Part shown: positions 1 to 14,165 of the stretch, piece by piece | How the letters are laid out: the number at the start of each line of letters is the position of its first letter | How positions within the stretch are numbered: the stretch's first letter is position 1 | Source: Malurus cyaneus samueli | Taxonomy: Eukaryota > Chordata > Aves > Passeriformes > Maluridae | Reading direction: 5' to 3' | Assembly: GCA_009741485.1 (NCBI GenBank) | Contig: CM019217.1 | Coordinates: 49,155,153 to 49,219,152 of the forward strand | Length of the DNA: 64,000 bases | Notes under the pieces: generated by a model | The model's input: the letters and a program-made list of their open reading frames with translations, nothing else | Database searches by the model: none | What the model was told of the DNA's origin: nothing | Program-made: the position numbers and the translations under genes

Positions 1-2410
1 GGAGCCATTTACCAACCACACCAGTCCTTGCAGAGCTGTAGGATAATCAAGACCCAGAGTGGTTTCAAAGCATTCTCCCTGCCAGCCACACGTGCAACAA
101 TCTACACAAACTTGTGGAAATCTGCCTATGCTATCTCATGGACCTTATTCAAACCAGTGGAATCCATCTGTATCTTTCATTTCACCTAAGTACTGCAGCA
201 GGAGCTTACAGGACAACTAAATAAAAGGGTCAGTACTTATGGTAAGTGAGGCTGCTTGTCTGTCCTTCAAAGGATGGTATTTGGTCCTCCTTGTGGGAAA
301 AAAATCCATCAGTCACATTTTTGATCCACAGTGAACAAACTGATGAGTTTTCTTACTTGAAAACTTGTTCTTAGACAAAAATGTGGCCACTGGATCTCTG
401 TAGTTTAGACTGTACAGTTCTTCCTAGAACTAGATCTAAGTCAAGTGTTTTAAATTAATAGGTTTGCTGAAGAGAACAAATTTTTCAGGGAGACCAGATC
501 TACTTTGGTATGACATGAAATTTGGTGAAATGTATTTTGCAAAAAAAAAAAAAAATCTCCCACAAATCAAAGGAAAGGATAAAAGGAAATACAAAAAAAA
601 AAAAAGTTTTATGGGCATTTTTGTTCCTTTTCAGGTAAAAAATCGGGAGCAGAGTATTTACTATTTTAAAGGCAAACATTTTTTCTTTGTTGTATGTTTG
701 GTTTGGTTTTCCTTTCCCTTAGCCAAACCATCCCCCTTAGCTTTTATTTCAGGTAGATTCAACTGAATTTTTTTCTGCCCATGATTGTTTTTTGTTTGGC
801 CATTGAACCAGATAATCCAATATTTGCACAGCACTTCCTGGAGCTGCATGAAGAGGTAATGTTGTCATTATGACAGGTAGACCTCAGGAGATTACATGGA
901 AGCACAGGGTCTCCTAGCAGAAGCTCCTTGGCCTTTAAATGTTCACTTTCAGATCCTTAGGATTTCCCTGCAGATCTCTGGAATGTGTTATATTAGAGGG
1001 GGGTCGAAGTGTTGAGGAGTCTATGGTTTCCCAAAGGAAGGAGGAGGAATAATGGTATGCAGCAACAGGGCACTGAGTTTCTGAATTGTTCGTGGGTATT
1101 TTTCCCCTAAGGGAAAGATGAGGCTTCTAGTGCTAAATGCTGGGATTTACTCCTATGTGTATTTGAAATTTATTTTCTTTTTAGTTTGTGGCTTTTTAAA
1201 GTTCTGAAAATATGGTGACATATATCTTTTTTCTGTTATGGTTTCTTGCTTAGGTCACTGTGCCTTGTTCCGTTTGTACAAAAATATTTGTTCCTAATTA
1301 AACTCACCTTCTTTTGTTTATACCAAAACATCTTGGGCTCATGAAAATTGCCTGACCTGTGAAGTTGTCTGCTTGGTCAAGGATTTTGCAGATCATTCTG
1401 TTTGCGCACAGAAATTCAAAATTTTTCCTGCCTGGCTCAGATGGTTAGTAGTGTAAATTTTCTAAGAGAATGGCCAGTGTTACAAGCAGCTGCAGGTTTT
1501 GTGCTTGTGAAACCTATTTGCACAAATATTAAAAGCCACCAAAGTCTCCACCCAAATCTGCCACAATTGCTCAGATCTCCAAACAATTACAATCTAATTA
1601 GAGCCGGCATTCAAAGTTGCCTCCAGCATTTGAAACAAAAGTAATTTAGCGGTAATAAACGTGTAGATTGGCAGCTCCGGAGGCTGAACTCTGCTTATCC
1701 GCAAAGCGTACCCAGGGTGGGAAAGAGCTACAAGAATCACCACAATGACTGAAGGGCCTGACCCCCTGCGTTGAGATGACAACCCCCAAGGGATGAACAA
1801 ATGGGTAATTTTCTACAGGTCTCTTTACTGCCACTGCTTAGAATGTTGCTAATTACTGACAATAATTAGTATGTTGTCTGTAGCATGAATACTTTTTTGC
1901 TACGAAAACCACCTGATTCATTGTATGATAACAATCAAATGCCCATCATGTAATGATGGTGTTTATGAAGTTAAGGATTATTCTGAATTTGAACCACAGC
2001 CTTTGAGGTGAAAGGCTTTATCCCGTTACCAGTCTGCCATGTGTGTGAGGCACAGGGCTGTGATTACCAATTCATTTCATAAAGGCCAACCATTTAAAAT
2101 TCTCTCAAACTAGCAGCTGCTGGAGGAATGAAAAAGCAGCTGGGTCTGGACAAATATCTTTTTCTTTCTCTGTGTTAATTTAAAAAGAAACCGCACAATT
2201 CTTCCCCATGATGAATGAGACTTTCAATCAGTGTTCAGCTATCACTGCTGAATGATAGCTTGTCTTTTCTTGCTTGACATAAGGAATTCTTCCGGTTCCA
2301 GCAGTGGAAGTTGTGGTTAGGCTGAAGAGCACCTGAGAAAATAAGCAGCTTCATGTTACCAGTCAGTAAGAGGAATAATTTGTATTTGATGTGGAGGTGG
2401 GTTCTAGATG
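1..2410. other. Unique noncoding sequence
   Basis: AT-leaning single-copy sequence with no recognisable exon. It contains two pure A runs, at 541-555 and 593-605, with no gene-like sequence upstream of either. An 8-bp-arm inverted repeat lies at 2237-2260. Open frames here are at most 100 codons, rich in K/F/L from A/T runs, and look like chance. Confidence 0.7.
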
Positions 2411-2482
2411 AGCCTGCTTTAGCAGGGGGTTGCATTAGATGACCTTAAGAGGTCCTTCCAATCACATTCTGTGATTCTGTGA
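2411..2482 (+). mobile_element. CR1 LINE, 3'-terminal fragment
   Basis: This is a roughly 72-bp tail of a CR1 retrotransposon in plus orientation. The stretch resembles the CR1 3' untranslated end: an AGCAGGGGGTTG core, then a TTAGATGACC segment, then AGGTCCTTCCAA. It finishes with two copies of the octamer ATTCTGTG, the diagnostic CR1 terminus. CR1 elements are normally severely 5'-truncated, so a copy this short is typical and carries no coding sequence. The left edge is approximate because divergence blurs the truncation point. Confidence 0.85.
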
Positions 2483-5226
2483 AAAGAATCTACTCTCTTT
2501 AGTTCCTTGTGCTGCTACTGGATTCTTTTATTGCTGTCACTTACCACCAAAAGCAGAGGGAAGAAATACTTTCTTTCTTTCTTTCCTTTTTCTCTTCTAT
2601 TTCCCTCTCTCTTTTTCCATTCACTAGCTCTAAAATGCTGAATTATGGCATAGAAAGGATCACCAATGACTCCTGAAAATTTACAACTCTTAGCTTTCCT
2701 CCAGCCAAGCTAGCATATGCCTTACCACAACAGGCAAACCTTAATTGAGTTGGCAGTAGGATTACGGCAGGTATATTTACTCTTAAGAACACTAATTTTC
2801 CATTTATAATTATCTTCTTCTCTGCTGAGTCAGGAGGAAAATCAAAATTACCCTCTGTTTTAGATGATGTTTTCCATGGCCTGACATGAAAATTCTGGGT
2901 GATGTTGTCAAAAGCATCCAATTTAAATAGGATCAAAAGACAGGCTTTCAAGATCATCTGCTTCTCAGATGTGTAAAGGGACATTAGAAAACAGTACCTT
3001 TGGTTTCTAGTGTTGAAGATGGAGACATAGATAGATGGATGCTGCTTCATTGCTGTTAGTATAGGATAAGATAATAATTTATGTTTTCAGATGAGGCTTT
3101 GAATTTGATGATCTTATGTGTTCTAACTGGAAACCAAGTTGCCCCTGGGGCATGTTTCAAAAGCGCATGAGTGTGCACTAATATTTCTACTGTAATTTTT
3201 TTCTTTGTTCCCCTGCAATATGAATTTCTGGCACCACAGTCTACTCAAGATGATGAAGGAGAGGGTAGGAGCTTTTGTGGATACATGTGTGAAAAAGTAT
3301 TTTTTTTCTGGGGGAAGTTGTGGTTTGGGTTTTTTTTTTGAGTATTTTTTTCTGTAACATTCTTCTCATCTACAAATTACTATTTCCTGTTTGAAAACTG
3401 TGTGTAAGCAAGATGCTTTTATGCCTCCTTAATCAGTGTGTTTGATTTTCCCTACAAGCAGACTCAGAGGATGTTCCTTGTTCCAAGGAGTATGAATGCC
3501 ACCAATATCCATGCCTCAGTGATTCAGAAATATTATGCTATCCCACTCACAAGCAGAAGCTGATGTAGAACAGTTGTACCTAGAGACATGGAGTGCAGGT
3601 CCTTTGTTCTTCCAGTTCTTTTGCTTCATCCCTATTTAAGAAAAGCAGAATTCTGTGAACAACTATGACAGCCAGCAACCTGTCTCCTCATCTGACTGCA
3701 TGGAGCTATAGCAGCAATTTGGCCCAGCAGCTAACCCAACACCTCATGAATCTCACCAAAATACAAGATAACAATACAGATGGAGTAAGACAACAATACA
3801 GATGGAAGCATTTAAGTTAGTATATGTATGTAGGGTAATTTGTGTTGATAAATGTAGAAGTTTAAAGCACTATTTTGTCTCATGCTCACATAAACTTACA
3901 TTCCTTGGCTTTGCATTTTGCTGTGTGGATTAAGTTATAGCAGATTTGTCTGGAATACTCGTTGAGGCTAAACAGTGGTGCTTCATTGTTTAGTATCAGC
4001 TGCTTTATTATGGGAATTCAAATAAAACTTGACCTAAACAAGGCAGGCCTTCCTGCTATTTTTTAGAATGTTATGCCATATCCTATGTCCACGTTTCACA
4101 GGCCAGTGTGTAATTAATGATGTGTGTCCTTTCTTTGCTTGTTAATTGATACACAAGCTTTTGAGAGGTTTATAATCATGCAGAAATGTGAAAAGTGGAA
4201 AAGGGAAGAGAAAAAACAATCTGCATGCCTTGATATCACATTGGAAGTGGGGAGTGGGGGTGGGTTGCTCTAGGCAAGCTCAAGACTGGACTGCCTCATT
4301 GCTGGGATCCATGAGCTTTGAACAGTATCTGGCTCCAATGCCTCCATGATCCTGTTCAGAGAGGTTGTTTCAGATGTGTCTTTTCCTTCTGTTGCCCCTT
4401 GCCCTGGCATCTGGCAAGAGGGCAGAGGAGCCTCTCAGTCAATTTTCTCCTGAGTGATCTCCATCTCACCGCTGTTCGCTTTCAGGTTGGAGGCAGGTGT
4501 GCAGGAGACCACAGGTTCCTTTAATCCCTATTAAGAACAGCAGATCACAGTGGCCCCTCTGGCCTTGTTCCCTATGACTATGAAACTAGCTTTAGCAGCT
4601 GAGAGATTTAATCTTTCTAGTGGAAATGTAGTGCTGGTCAAAGGTCTGCACTGCATCTTTTAGGACAGTTTCTTAGCTGTGTGAAGTTAATTGTGAGGCA
4701 GTGTCCGTTCCAAGTCACAGATTTTGGCAGAAGGCTTGTACTACACTCTTGCCTTTCTGCAGCTCCACTCCCTTCACTGAGAGAGATCCCAAAGAGGAGA
4801 GCCACAAACTATGCCAGATGTGCAAAGAAGCCTCCAGCCCCTCTTAGAGGCTCTTTTATTTGCCTGCCTTCTCTTCCCATCACCCGTCTGGTGACCAGAG
4901 GGAGGAAGCAAGCAGTTCTGGGATGCACTAAAAGTCGTGCGGGGATGATAAGCAGCTCTGTTTTTCTTTGTTATCTTTAAAACCTACCTGGTGTAGTCAG
5001 TCAGCTGCTTCAGGTGCTCTGTTAGAGCGCAGATGAGGATGAGCCAAAGTGTCTGTGCTACATGTTACTTGGCTATACCCTTGCCAGTGCTTACAGCACA
5101 TAGGATGGGCTAATAGGAAGCAGCCAGTCACTCCTTCAGCAGTTGCTGCCCAGTTTTGTTCCTCCATCTTCAGTTAATTTAGATCATACCTTAAGTGCGT
5201 CCAACAACTACGTTTAAGCAAAAGCT
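2483..5226. other. Unique noncoding sequence with simple repeats
   Basis: The stretch opens with a CTTT microsatellite within a pyrimidine tract (about 2568-2620). A 22-bp near-perfect tandem duplication lies at 3765-3808. A 135-codon minus-strand open frame (2643-3050) has no signal peptide, domain or codon bias that would support it. Nothing else is recognisable. Confidence 0.65.
3765..3808. repeat. 22-bp tandem duplication, two copies
   Basis: Two adjacent 22-bp units share the core AACAATACAGATGGA and differ at about three positions. This is typical of replication slippage. No repeat-family membership is apparent. Confidence 0.8.
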
Positions 5227-5240
5227 GTTACCATAGTAAC
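5227..5240. promoter_or_regulatory. Perfect RFX-type X-box motif
   Basis: The 14-mer GTTACCATAGTAAC fits the X-box consensus GTNRCC-N(0-3)-RGYAAC at every constrained position, with a 2-bp spacer. RFX-family winged-helix factors bind such palindromes in promoters and enhancers of ciliary and MHC class II genes. No promoter, CpG enrichment or exon is visible next to it. It could be a distal enhancer site or a chance match. Function is inferred from the motif alone. Confidence 0.35.
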
Positions 5241-5699
5241 ACTGGAGATTTTCTAAATGCAGGCTATGATGTAAACAACTAAAATGACTGTCACCCCAAA
5301 TAGTTTATTTCTTCTGTGTAGTTTACTGAGTATTTAAATCTGTTTTGGCACACACAGATTTACCACTTCCAAGTATAACTCAGAGGAGTAACACATCTTT
5401 TCTTACTGCTTCCATTTCAGCAGATCTGTTTCCATGTCAACAGCTCACATTGATAAAGAATTGACATTCTGACTGCATTTGGCAGTGTAGGATAGAAGGT
5501 GACAATTAAAATAAATCAATGTTTCTAATGATGCTGATGTTAAAACCATGCCAAAATACTGGGATTCCCATGCACAGTAGGCAGAGATTGCTTCTTTTAA
5601 TCTGCAGAGAGTGAGACAGGAATTCTCATGGGAACAGACTTTCTTTGCAAGGTTTTTAAGCCTTCCTGCTTACAGATGCAGAAAGACTGGGAAAGCAAA

Positions 5700-5722
5700 C
5701 TCTCTCTCTCTCTCTCACACAC
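5700..5722. repeat. (CT)n/(CA)n microsatellite
   Basis: About eight uninterrupted CT units pass directly into three CA units. It is a plausible polymorphic dinucleotide marker. Confidence 0.9.
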
Positions 5723-8700
5723 AGAAAAATGTACCTAACACTCTGTGTATGGGCACATGTGTGTTTGCTTTGGCTCATCCACTTCTAATCTGGGTGAGGT
5801 CTAGGAATGCATAAAGCATGTAATAAAAAATAGAATGCAATTCAGGACTAGAAACCTGTTTTGAGCTGAGTTTCTAGCAAAAGCTGTGGAGCAGGAGGGT
5901 AAATTAACGCCCCCTTTTTCCAATCCTGATTTCCTGGTATGTGAAATATACATACAAATCAATATATGTGTTGACATTACTGAAGGACGAGAAACATAGA
6001 GGCCCAGAGGGGCATTTTTTATGCTTCCAAGCCTGTTACAAAAACTGGCATTTCAAATTTTGTGTTTGGGGGATGCTTTTCTCTGTCTCCGTGAGCTGCA
6101 CATAGATATGTAGTTTTCACTGTTGAGATGTCATCAGCCCTTAGTTCATGAGGGCTGAGATTAGTGGCCCAATGTATTAAGCACCCCAATTATTCAATAT
6201 GTGAGTAACAGAAACATGACCCTCATTATACAGGCGTAGAGATGGATTAAAAGAAGTTTTTCGAAGCTGCAGGTTGGAGTGGAGGCTTTCAGGTGATGCA
6301 AGTTCCCTACCTTTTGCTGGGATGCCAGAAAATCTGGTATTGGCCCAGGGTCATACTGGAGTCACATGGCAGACATGGAAATCCATCTCAGCTTTCCTGA
6401 TTTATAATGTACTCACCTTCAAGGGTGAGAAAAATTTGGGAAAACATTTCCCTGGAGGCACTCAACTTGTCTGAAGGCACCCTGTCTAGTTTGAAGTAGG
6501 TTTAAATCTATAATTTCTGTTGCATCTGGGGGCTGTAATTGCCTCCTGATGTTAGGCATGTAGGTGATGTGCCTAGTGATCTTAGTTATTGGGGATTCCC
6601 TTGTAATCCAATGAAAAAGTTGTGTCCAAACAATAGTTCATATCACCTTCAGTATATGTCTAGCAGTGCCTGATACTGCTTTGTGAGTGTGCAAATTCAC
6701 TTGTTATGTCTTTCATATTATGGAATTATATAATTTTTATGGGTTTGACAAGTGCACAAATTTACTTTGCTTAGTCAGGCTTCTATTTTTGAATAGAATT
6801 CTTAGGTATGGTTTTAGACAAAGAATATAAAAACAGAAATACTGGAAACGCTCATGTGATTGCTGGTACCACTGAGGTATACAAAAATGTGGTGAGCTTT
6901 AGCTCTTGTACACAGAATCAGTCATTTGTGTAATGGAGAATATAGATGAATATAATAAGTCCCACACATGTACTAATAGCAATTTTACTTTCAGATTGCA
7001 TTTTTTGGAGGATCTCTGGGCACTTCAGAAGAATTAGTAGATTATGCCTCACAGCAGCCCACAAGGTGGTAAAATTACTGTATTCTGTAAATGTGTAAGA
7101 ATTGTTTTATTGATAAACAGAGAACTTGCAAAATCAGTCAAGTCCATGGCAAGAAACTTCTCCCTACAGAAAAATCCGACTCTTTCAAATACAAGACGTG
7201 CAATGTTTATATTTCAGCAAACGAGCCATTGCTGAATGACTTTAATTTGATTGTGCAGGAGTGAGACTTTTCGGACATACCCTTGAATGTCACTGAAGTG
7301 CTGTAGCATAAAAAATAGATTGCAGCTGAGACAGGATATGTAATCTCTGTTCTTTGGTCTTGAATATTGGCTATAGCTGACAGCAGCAGGTTAGATGGGG
7401 CTGCACAATAATTAGGGCAAAGAAGATCCAGCCCTCTCTGTTGAACTGCTGTTGGCCTTCCTTATCGTATTACCTCATCTCCTGCTGCAGGGATTGGCAA
7501 TCCTTCAAGGAGGTGTGCACAATATTGTTTTCCCCTACCTAGAGTTAGAGGTATGAAAGTAGCAGGGACTGTATGTGCTGCTTCTCAGAGACTGGGCTGA
7601 GTGAGGGGTCCTGTGAGGGGGTAACCTCTAGTACCTGTGGGATTTTGCTTTGAAGGACACAAGGGTCAGGCAGCTGTCCCTCCTGGTGCCACTGCTTTCA
7701 GTACCTGGCTCTGCCTGACTTCTAGTGTCTCTAGACTATAGAAGATTTTACCACATGCTTTTGGCTGTTCACTCTCAAGCTAAGTTTCAGTACCTACAGC
7801 CATTGTTCCATGAAGACATATGGTAGTGCTGCTTTTACCCATTTTATTCCCTAAATTTAATTAACAGGCGATTATAATATCTAGACAGACAAATATAATA
7901 ATGTACTGTCATGCTTCATCATAGATAATGTCTGTAGTAGCCAAAGAAATGTTATTTGACTTAATATGAATGTGCTTGACGTATGCCATCTAGAATGAGA
8001 TGAACATGATGCCTGAGACAAACTCTGTAGTAATATGTGGTCCCTGTTGTTCAAAAGCTCTGGAAACCCATCCATAATCAATAACGGTAAAGTTCTAAAG
8101 AATAAAAGGGTGGTCATAATCATTTATGTATGGGTTAATGCAAACCACAAGAAATATATAACTAAGCACAGACGGGAATTGAAGAACAGCTATGACTTAG
8201 TCCAAGAAATTCTGTACAAGAGACCCTGACTTTAACAAGACTCGTGCCTAAGACACAGCTGAGAAACCTTTGTGCAAAACAGAAGGAATATATAAATGAC
8301 AGATGTTAAATGATGTTTGTCTGTAATTTGATACAGCATAAATACCCTGAAAATGTTAACCTGATTCTGTCCAAATCTGAAAAAAAAAACCTTTGCTCTT
8401 TCCACTCAAAATTTCTTCTAATTTTGCAGAGGTGCACTTGTGGACCTCTAATTGAAAGAAAACTGCAAGTCTAATAGCTGAGCAAACTCTGTTCCAATCC
8501 AAATTAGAAAGTGGAGAAGGAAATAAATTGGTTATAATCCCTCATGTAAAAAAAAAAACAAAAGGTGGGAAATAATAAAAAAAATTAATTTCCCTAGTAA
8601 ATCAAATATGTCACACTTTGGGCTTTTGCCTTTCTACAATAAAAGAAAGCAAGAGGTTGTCAATGGCAAAAATATAACATTGGATTTTAACAGATTTTAA

Positions 8701-11700
8701 CTGTAAAACCTATTCCTCATCCTTTGTGATGATGTCGTGGAAATGCAAGATGCTACTCAGAGTTCTGCTTGGTTTCATTCAGTGTCAGAGTTGCCTTTTG
8801 TTGTCAGTGGGGTGCAGTTCCTATGGAGTGAAACAGCGCATACAGCTTGGACTAAAGTGCCTTAAAACAGCTGTGTGCTGCCCTAGGCAGTACCTCAGTG
8901 GTTAATAAGGATAATGAATGTGCACAGTAACGACAGTGAACACAGCCAGTTTAAGGATCAAGACCAAAGGTTATTTTTGGGTAAGAGAAAGAAGAACGTG
9001 GAGATATACAGGCATGCAGGAATACAGTGCCGTGAGCAGATTTAGGGCCTTGGCAAAAGCGAAGATTCTTCTTCCTCTGCTGTTACATTGCAGCAAAGGT
9101 TTTAACCTGAAACATACATAGCTAAAATATTGCTTCAAGATGCCTGAAACTTTGCAGAGATTCACTTCTCCAGAGGGCAGAGCAGAGTGGAAGGGAAGTA
9201 ACTAGGGCTTACTGAAAACTAGTGGGGCTTTCTCCTGGGCCGTGCATTACTGAGCAGTCACTTCACCACCTTTTGAAAGGATAGGGGCTCCTCTCGTAGA
9301 CTCTTCATGCTGATAGAGGTGTGCAGGCACAGAAACATCATACCACAGAGAATGCTGCAGTGTTTCAGTAGTAATATATTTTTGGCCAAAAGGAGAGTGA
9401 AAGAGCCTGCAAGGACCCATGCAATACCCCTGTCTACCTATGTTGCCCTGTATGTCCTGAGTCTTCCTGCTGTCTTTCTAGTCCACAGCAGACAAGCCAT
9501 ACTTCAGGTTGACTGGTTGCTCCATTAGCTCTCCTGTACCTGTAAGATGACAAGCTGTTGCTGCCACTGGAAGAGTGGTACTGGATCTCTGGTGACAAAG
9601 TAAGCAGGTACCAGTGACTGGCAAATGCATAGTGTAGCAAAAGGGAGATTCCAGGGTGTCAGAAATGTCTCATCTTGGTTCTATGTCTCAATGTTTAAAT
9701 GCTGAGTCAGCATCCCAGTGCACTGTGTTATTCTGGAAGGAAGTTACTCCATTTATTCCTTGGGTTGCTGATTGCTGGGGTCAGAGACTGGCCTATAATT
9801 GCAGCTGTCAGCTCAGTTTTAAATAGAGAGATGTAAAATACCTCCTTGCACATCATTTATTAACATTTAAAACCCATCAGGGGACTTATAAAACATTCCT
9901 GTTTTTGTAACATTTATAAACTAGTGAGGAGCACAGAAATACTCCCCTATATTAATTACCATAATTTAGGCAATGTCCATGGAGGGCTGGTGAGCAGAGC
10001 AGCTATGATTCTCCCCCACAATTCTTTTATTTCTAGGCGCTGAGGTTCCCCTGAGCCTTTCCAGCTGCAAATTCTCCTGACATGAAGCAGAGTAATGCTG
10101 GAGAGTGAATGTATTTTCAGACCATGATACATGAGGGAGTTGCACAAAGATTACTGGTAAGCCTGCCTAGTTAAACCAAGGGAAAATGTGGCATGGACAG
10201 TCTTATTTCATCTGGTCACTTCTTTTAAATTTGAATTAGGTTTGAAATCAAGTAAACTTCCTTTAACATCTTTAAATAAAGATGTATGAAGGCATTCACA
10301 TCAGTTTAACTTGGATTGTTTCAGTCAGATTTAAATGAAATCGGTGAAACTTTCTTGTACTGAAGTGCCCTCAGTAAATACAAACTTCTGTCTCTATTCT
10401 ACAGAGCAGAGGAGCTGCAGCTCTTCTGGGTTTTCACAAGGCATAATTTTAGTCAACTAGACCAGTAGCCAATTATAAGCTTTGCTGAATGAGGGTAAAT
10501 CAAGTGAGTGACATTTAGTGGCCAGGAGAAGAACATGAAGAAAGGAAGCTTTACTTGTCACTTAATGCAAATGAGCGCAGCAGCTTGTTTGAACCTCTCC
10601 AGGCCTACTGCTGTGAATGGTTTGGCCTGCCATAGGCCCTCAGTTCTTGTTATTGTCGGAGTATCCTGCAGGGCTAGCATAAGCACACATGGGGAAGTCC
10701 AAGTGATGTGCCTGACTGGGGAAGGGTCAGCCTGTAGCATGTATAGACGGCGAATTCGCTCTAGGAGCACTCACTCCTCTGCTGGTCCAATACATATGGC
10801 TACCTACATGTGAGAGCAAGAGAATGGGCAGGTACCTATTTGGGTTATCACAGCCAGCTGATGCAAAGTAAGAAATGCAGCTACTTGAGTTCGTGAAGCC
10901 TTTGTGGTGGGCATATTCTCCTGCAGCAGTGTGACATTTGGAGAATAGAGTATGTTACGCTGAATGTCATCTTGAGTTTCCCCCATGAAATAATTTGAAG
11001 AATGTTCCCCAGCTGCACATGCTGAGCGGTGAGAATTGTTGCTGAAAGCACATAATGTTGTGTATACTTAATTTTAAATTACTCCATCATGGAAAAGTGT
11101 TAGAGAATTTCTGTAATTTGAAGGGTGCAGATACGTGGTTTTCTTCATCAGAGGTGAAGCCATATAAACCCTGTTTGTCACTTTCCCCCTATACACTTGC
11201 TGTCTCACCTGTGTTTCAGTGGATATCCCAAATCAGTGATGGAAAAGCGCAGCATCTATAGTAGTAGGGTTCCTGAGTGGGGGGAAATTGATTAGATCTG
11301 GTGCCTGAAGTGGAATTCTTCTGCAGATATTCTTCCTGTTACTGTGCCACTAAGCCGTATATCATTGGAGGGCTGAAATTTGTTTTTATCAATTCAGGAA
11401 CAAGATCCTACATCTGTTCCTAATTACAGGTAGGGGTCTCAGAGGAGGTCTGAGTTACTGTGTATGTGGATATCAAAATGCATAGCTCTCATTACTTGAA
11501 TAGGTAAATAATTTTATTCATCATCTGTGCAGGGACATAGGAAGCGTAGCCCAAGAGATGTTAACAATTAACAGCAATCTCATCTGCATTACTGGCTATC
11601 AATATCTTCAGCTCTTCTGCTAAGTAGTCTAATATTGACTGTTTAAACCTTCTGAAAAGGGGTAGGTGAATTGGACATTTACAAATATATTTCTGGTTAT

Positions 11701-14009
11701 GTTTGGATTGAATTTACATTATATTTTTCTGTGGAGGATATGATGTATGGTTTTCACTCTCTGTGGGGGAATGAGGGACCAAGTGTCTTCTGTAATATCT
11801 GCACTATCACACTTTGTGACTGGCTTTCATTCTGGTCAACATGGTAACCACCGTGCAGGACTGCTTCCTGTGCCTGAAGTGGATAATTTCCCTGGACCCA
11901 AAATCTTAGTTTTGACAGAGCTGGTATTGTTTCTTGTCATTTCGAGGGCATCTGTCCCTGTTCCATACAGTGTACAGTTTTACCTTTCAGTAAAAGCAAT
12001 GATTTGCTCTTAGTTTTTATGAGATCTTGCTCCACTGTGGGGTTCTTCTGGTTGCTTTCAATAAGGTCACACGTAAGAAATGCACCAACCCCTATTGATA
12101 CAATTTATTGCTATAGATTCAAACAGACAGAAGAGAAAAATAACAAGAAGTGTAGCTATTTGCAAGCAAATGCACTACTATTAATATTTTTAACTCGAGC
12201 TATACCTGCAGCACACTGGTGCCTTTTACTGAAGTCATCTGCATAGCCCAGAGTTAGTACCACGTACCAGATGCTGATAGGACTCCTCTGGTGTAACCAT
12301 GATGCTACAACGTGGCTCTTCTTGTGGAAACTGTAACTCAAGGGTTGTTAACACAACCTTCTGTTAAACGATAACTGCTGGGAAATTTTTTTTTCTGCTA
12401 GGAATTAAACTGTTCGATGCAGTGCAGATTACTGCTGACAGATTTGTTCTGCCCACTGCTAATTGTGGTAGCAAAAGTGCTTTGATGGTTTCTGTGTATG
12501 AGGCTGGGAAATCCCTCTGAGAAACTTAACACGTGCAGTAATGGAAAATTCACTGATGCTGTTATTTGAATTTTTCAGTTTATTGAGGTGAACAACAGTT
12601 ACCTGCAAATGGGAACAGCCGATGATCTGGTGATTTCAAGTCAGTGTGTTTAATTTTAATTCAGTACCAAGCACATTGCTGGAGTTATTAGTAAAGCAAT
12701 CAGTTTGGAAGCAACTACAGCAATACGGGTGGTAAATAGATGGCAGCATGGATTTATTGAAAGTAAATCATACAAACTAACTTAATTTCTTTCTCTGATA
12801 GGATAAAAAGCTTAGGAATAAGGTAAATCCACCAGAATCATCTATCACTGTTTCACGGACATTTTTCTTACAGTTCCATACGACAGCCTTATAAGAAAAT
12901 TAAAATCATGGATAAGATATAATATTTTATAAAATATGATGGATTGTAATCATTTTGAGTGACAGTAAATGTATATGTCAAGGTATATCTGAAGTGCTTG
13001 TCACATTGGTGCTTATATGTGTATTAATAACTCAGTTTTGAGAGAGAAGAGTGCCATCTTTTAGGAATCAATTCTGGCTCAAATACTAAGTTAATGTGCT
13101 CTATTTTCATTAATTGCTTTGATGGTAGGATTAAGACTTCATTGATTGTATGTGTGAATGATATTAGTGTTGTTGGGACTGCAAATACCATGCAGAGAGT
13201 AGCCATTAAAATATCTCCTTCTCTCATTGTGTTCCTGGCATACCCACTAGAATCTTGGACAGGGAATATGTGCCTACTGTGCCATTTCAAAATTTTTTCT
13301 GTAAAGAAAAACTCTTTCTGTCCTACCTGGGTTCAAGAAATTGGCTTTCTATCCGCAATTACTATAAAAAACCCAAACCCCAAAAAATCTCACCTTGAAA
13401 AACTTACATTAAAAGAACATTAAGGTTGTAAAGCCAACCAATGAGTAATTAGGAAATAATAGAATTCAAGTGGCCTGTATAATTTTATTTCAGCTTCCTA
13501 ATGCATATTTATTATGAAGCAGTCTTTAATTCCAGGAATTCACACTATTTTAAACTCAGGATTCTCTTTAGGTAGCTGTTTGCAAAGGGAGGAATTTCAT
13601 CCAGACAGAGATTGGCTTCATGCAGTTTCATGAAAAATTCCTCAGAAATTAATTGCAGGTCAGTTTGCAGCCCACCATTCCTAATTATATTCTTACAAAA
13701 TGGAGAAGTGCAGGCAGAGACTTTGAAGCATTTGAGAATAATGTTTCAGAAGCACTACAAAGAAACACATAGTTCTGAAGTGCAACGATGGTTCAAGAAA
13801 TTGGTGAAATTTATTTTTTTAAAAAATAAAACTTTAAAAATACTTCCAAAGTCAAGTTTCAATGCAGGTATTTTGCAAGGTCTGTAAATAAAGTCATAAT
13901 ATGATCTATACATACACTGAATCTTTGTGTCTGAAGGTTTGCACAGTTGCCTTAGATGCATGACAAGTAGGCATTTTCTGTTGGATGCTCTGGATAATAC
14001 CATTAGATG

Positions 14010-14165
14010 CACAATAATTAGGTGTTTTCATCTCATTAATATTCATTTTCATACATTTAAATGCCACTCTTATAGCATTTGTTAATTAACATACATTTAC
14101 AATGGTATATTCCTCTTCCCCATTCACCCATTCTGACTAATTTAATGAGCTGACATATCAGATGA
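14010..14165. promoter_or_regulatory. Candidate conserved noncoding block
   Basis: The block is dense in homeodomain-type cores (ATTA, TTAATTAA) with little low-complexity sequence. One TTAATTAAC palindrome lies near 14082-14090. Such composition is typical of vertebrate developmental enhancers. Conservation cannot be assessed from one sequence, so this is inference from motif density only. Confidence 0.2.

Noticed and set aside
541..605. Poly-A runs as retrocopy tails
   Set aside because: There is no intronless gene-like sequence upstream and no target duplications.
2237..2260. Hairpin AGCTATCA / TGATAGCT with 8-base loop
   Set aside because: Eight-base arms are expected several times by chance in a window this size.
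2643..3050. 135-codon minus-strand frame
   Set aside because: No domain, no codon bias and no splice or promoter context. Plausible by chance in 64 kb.
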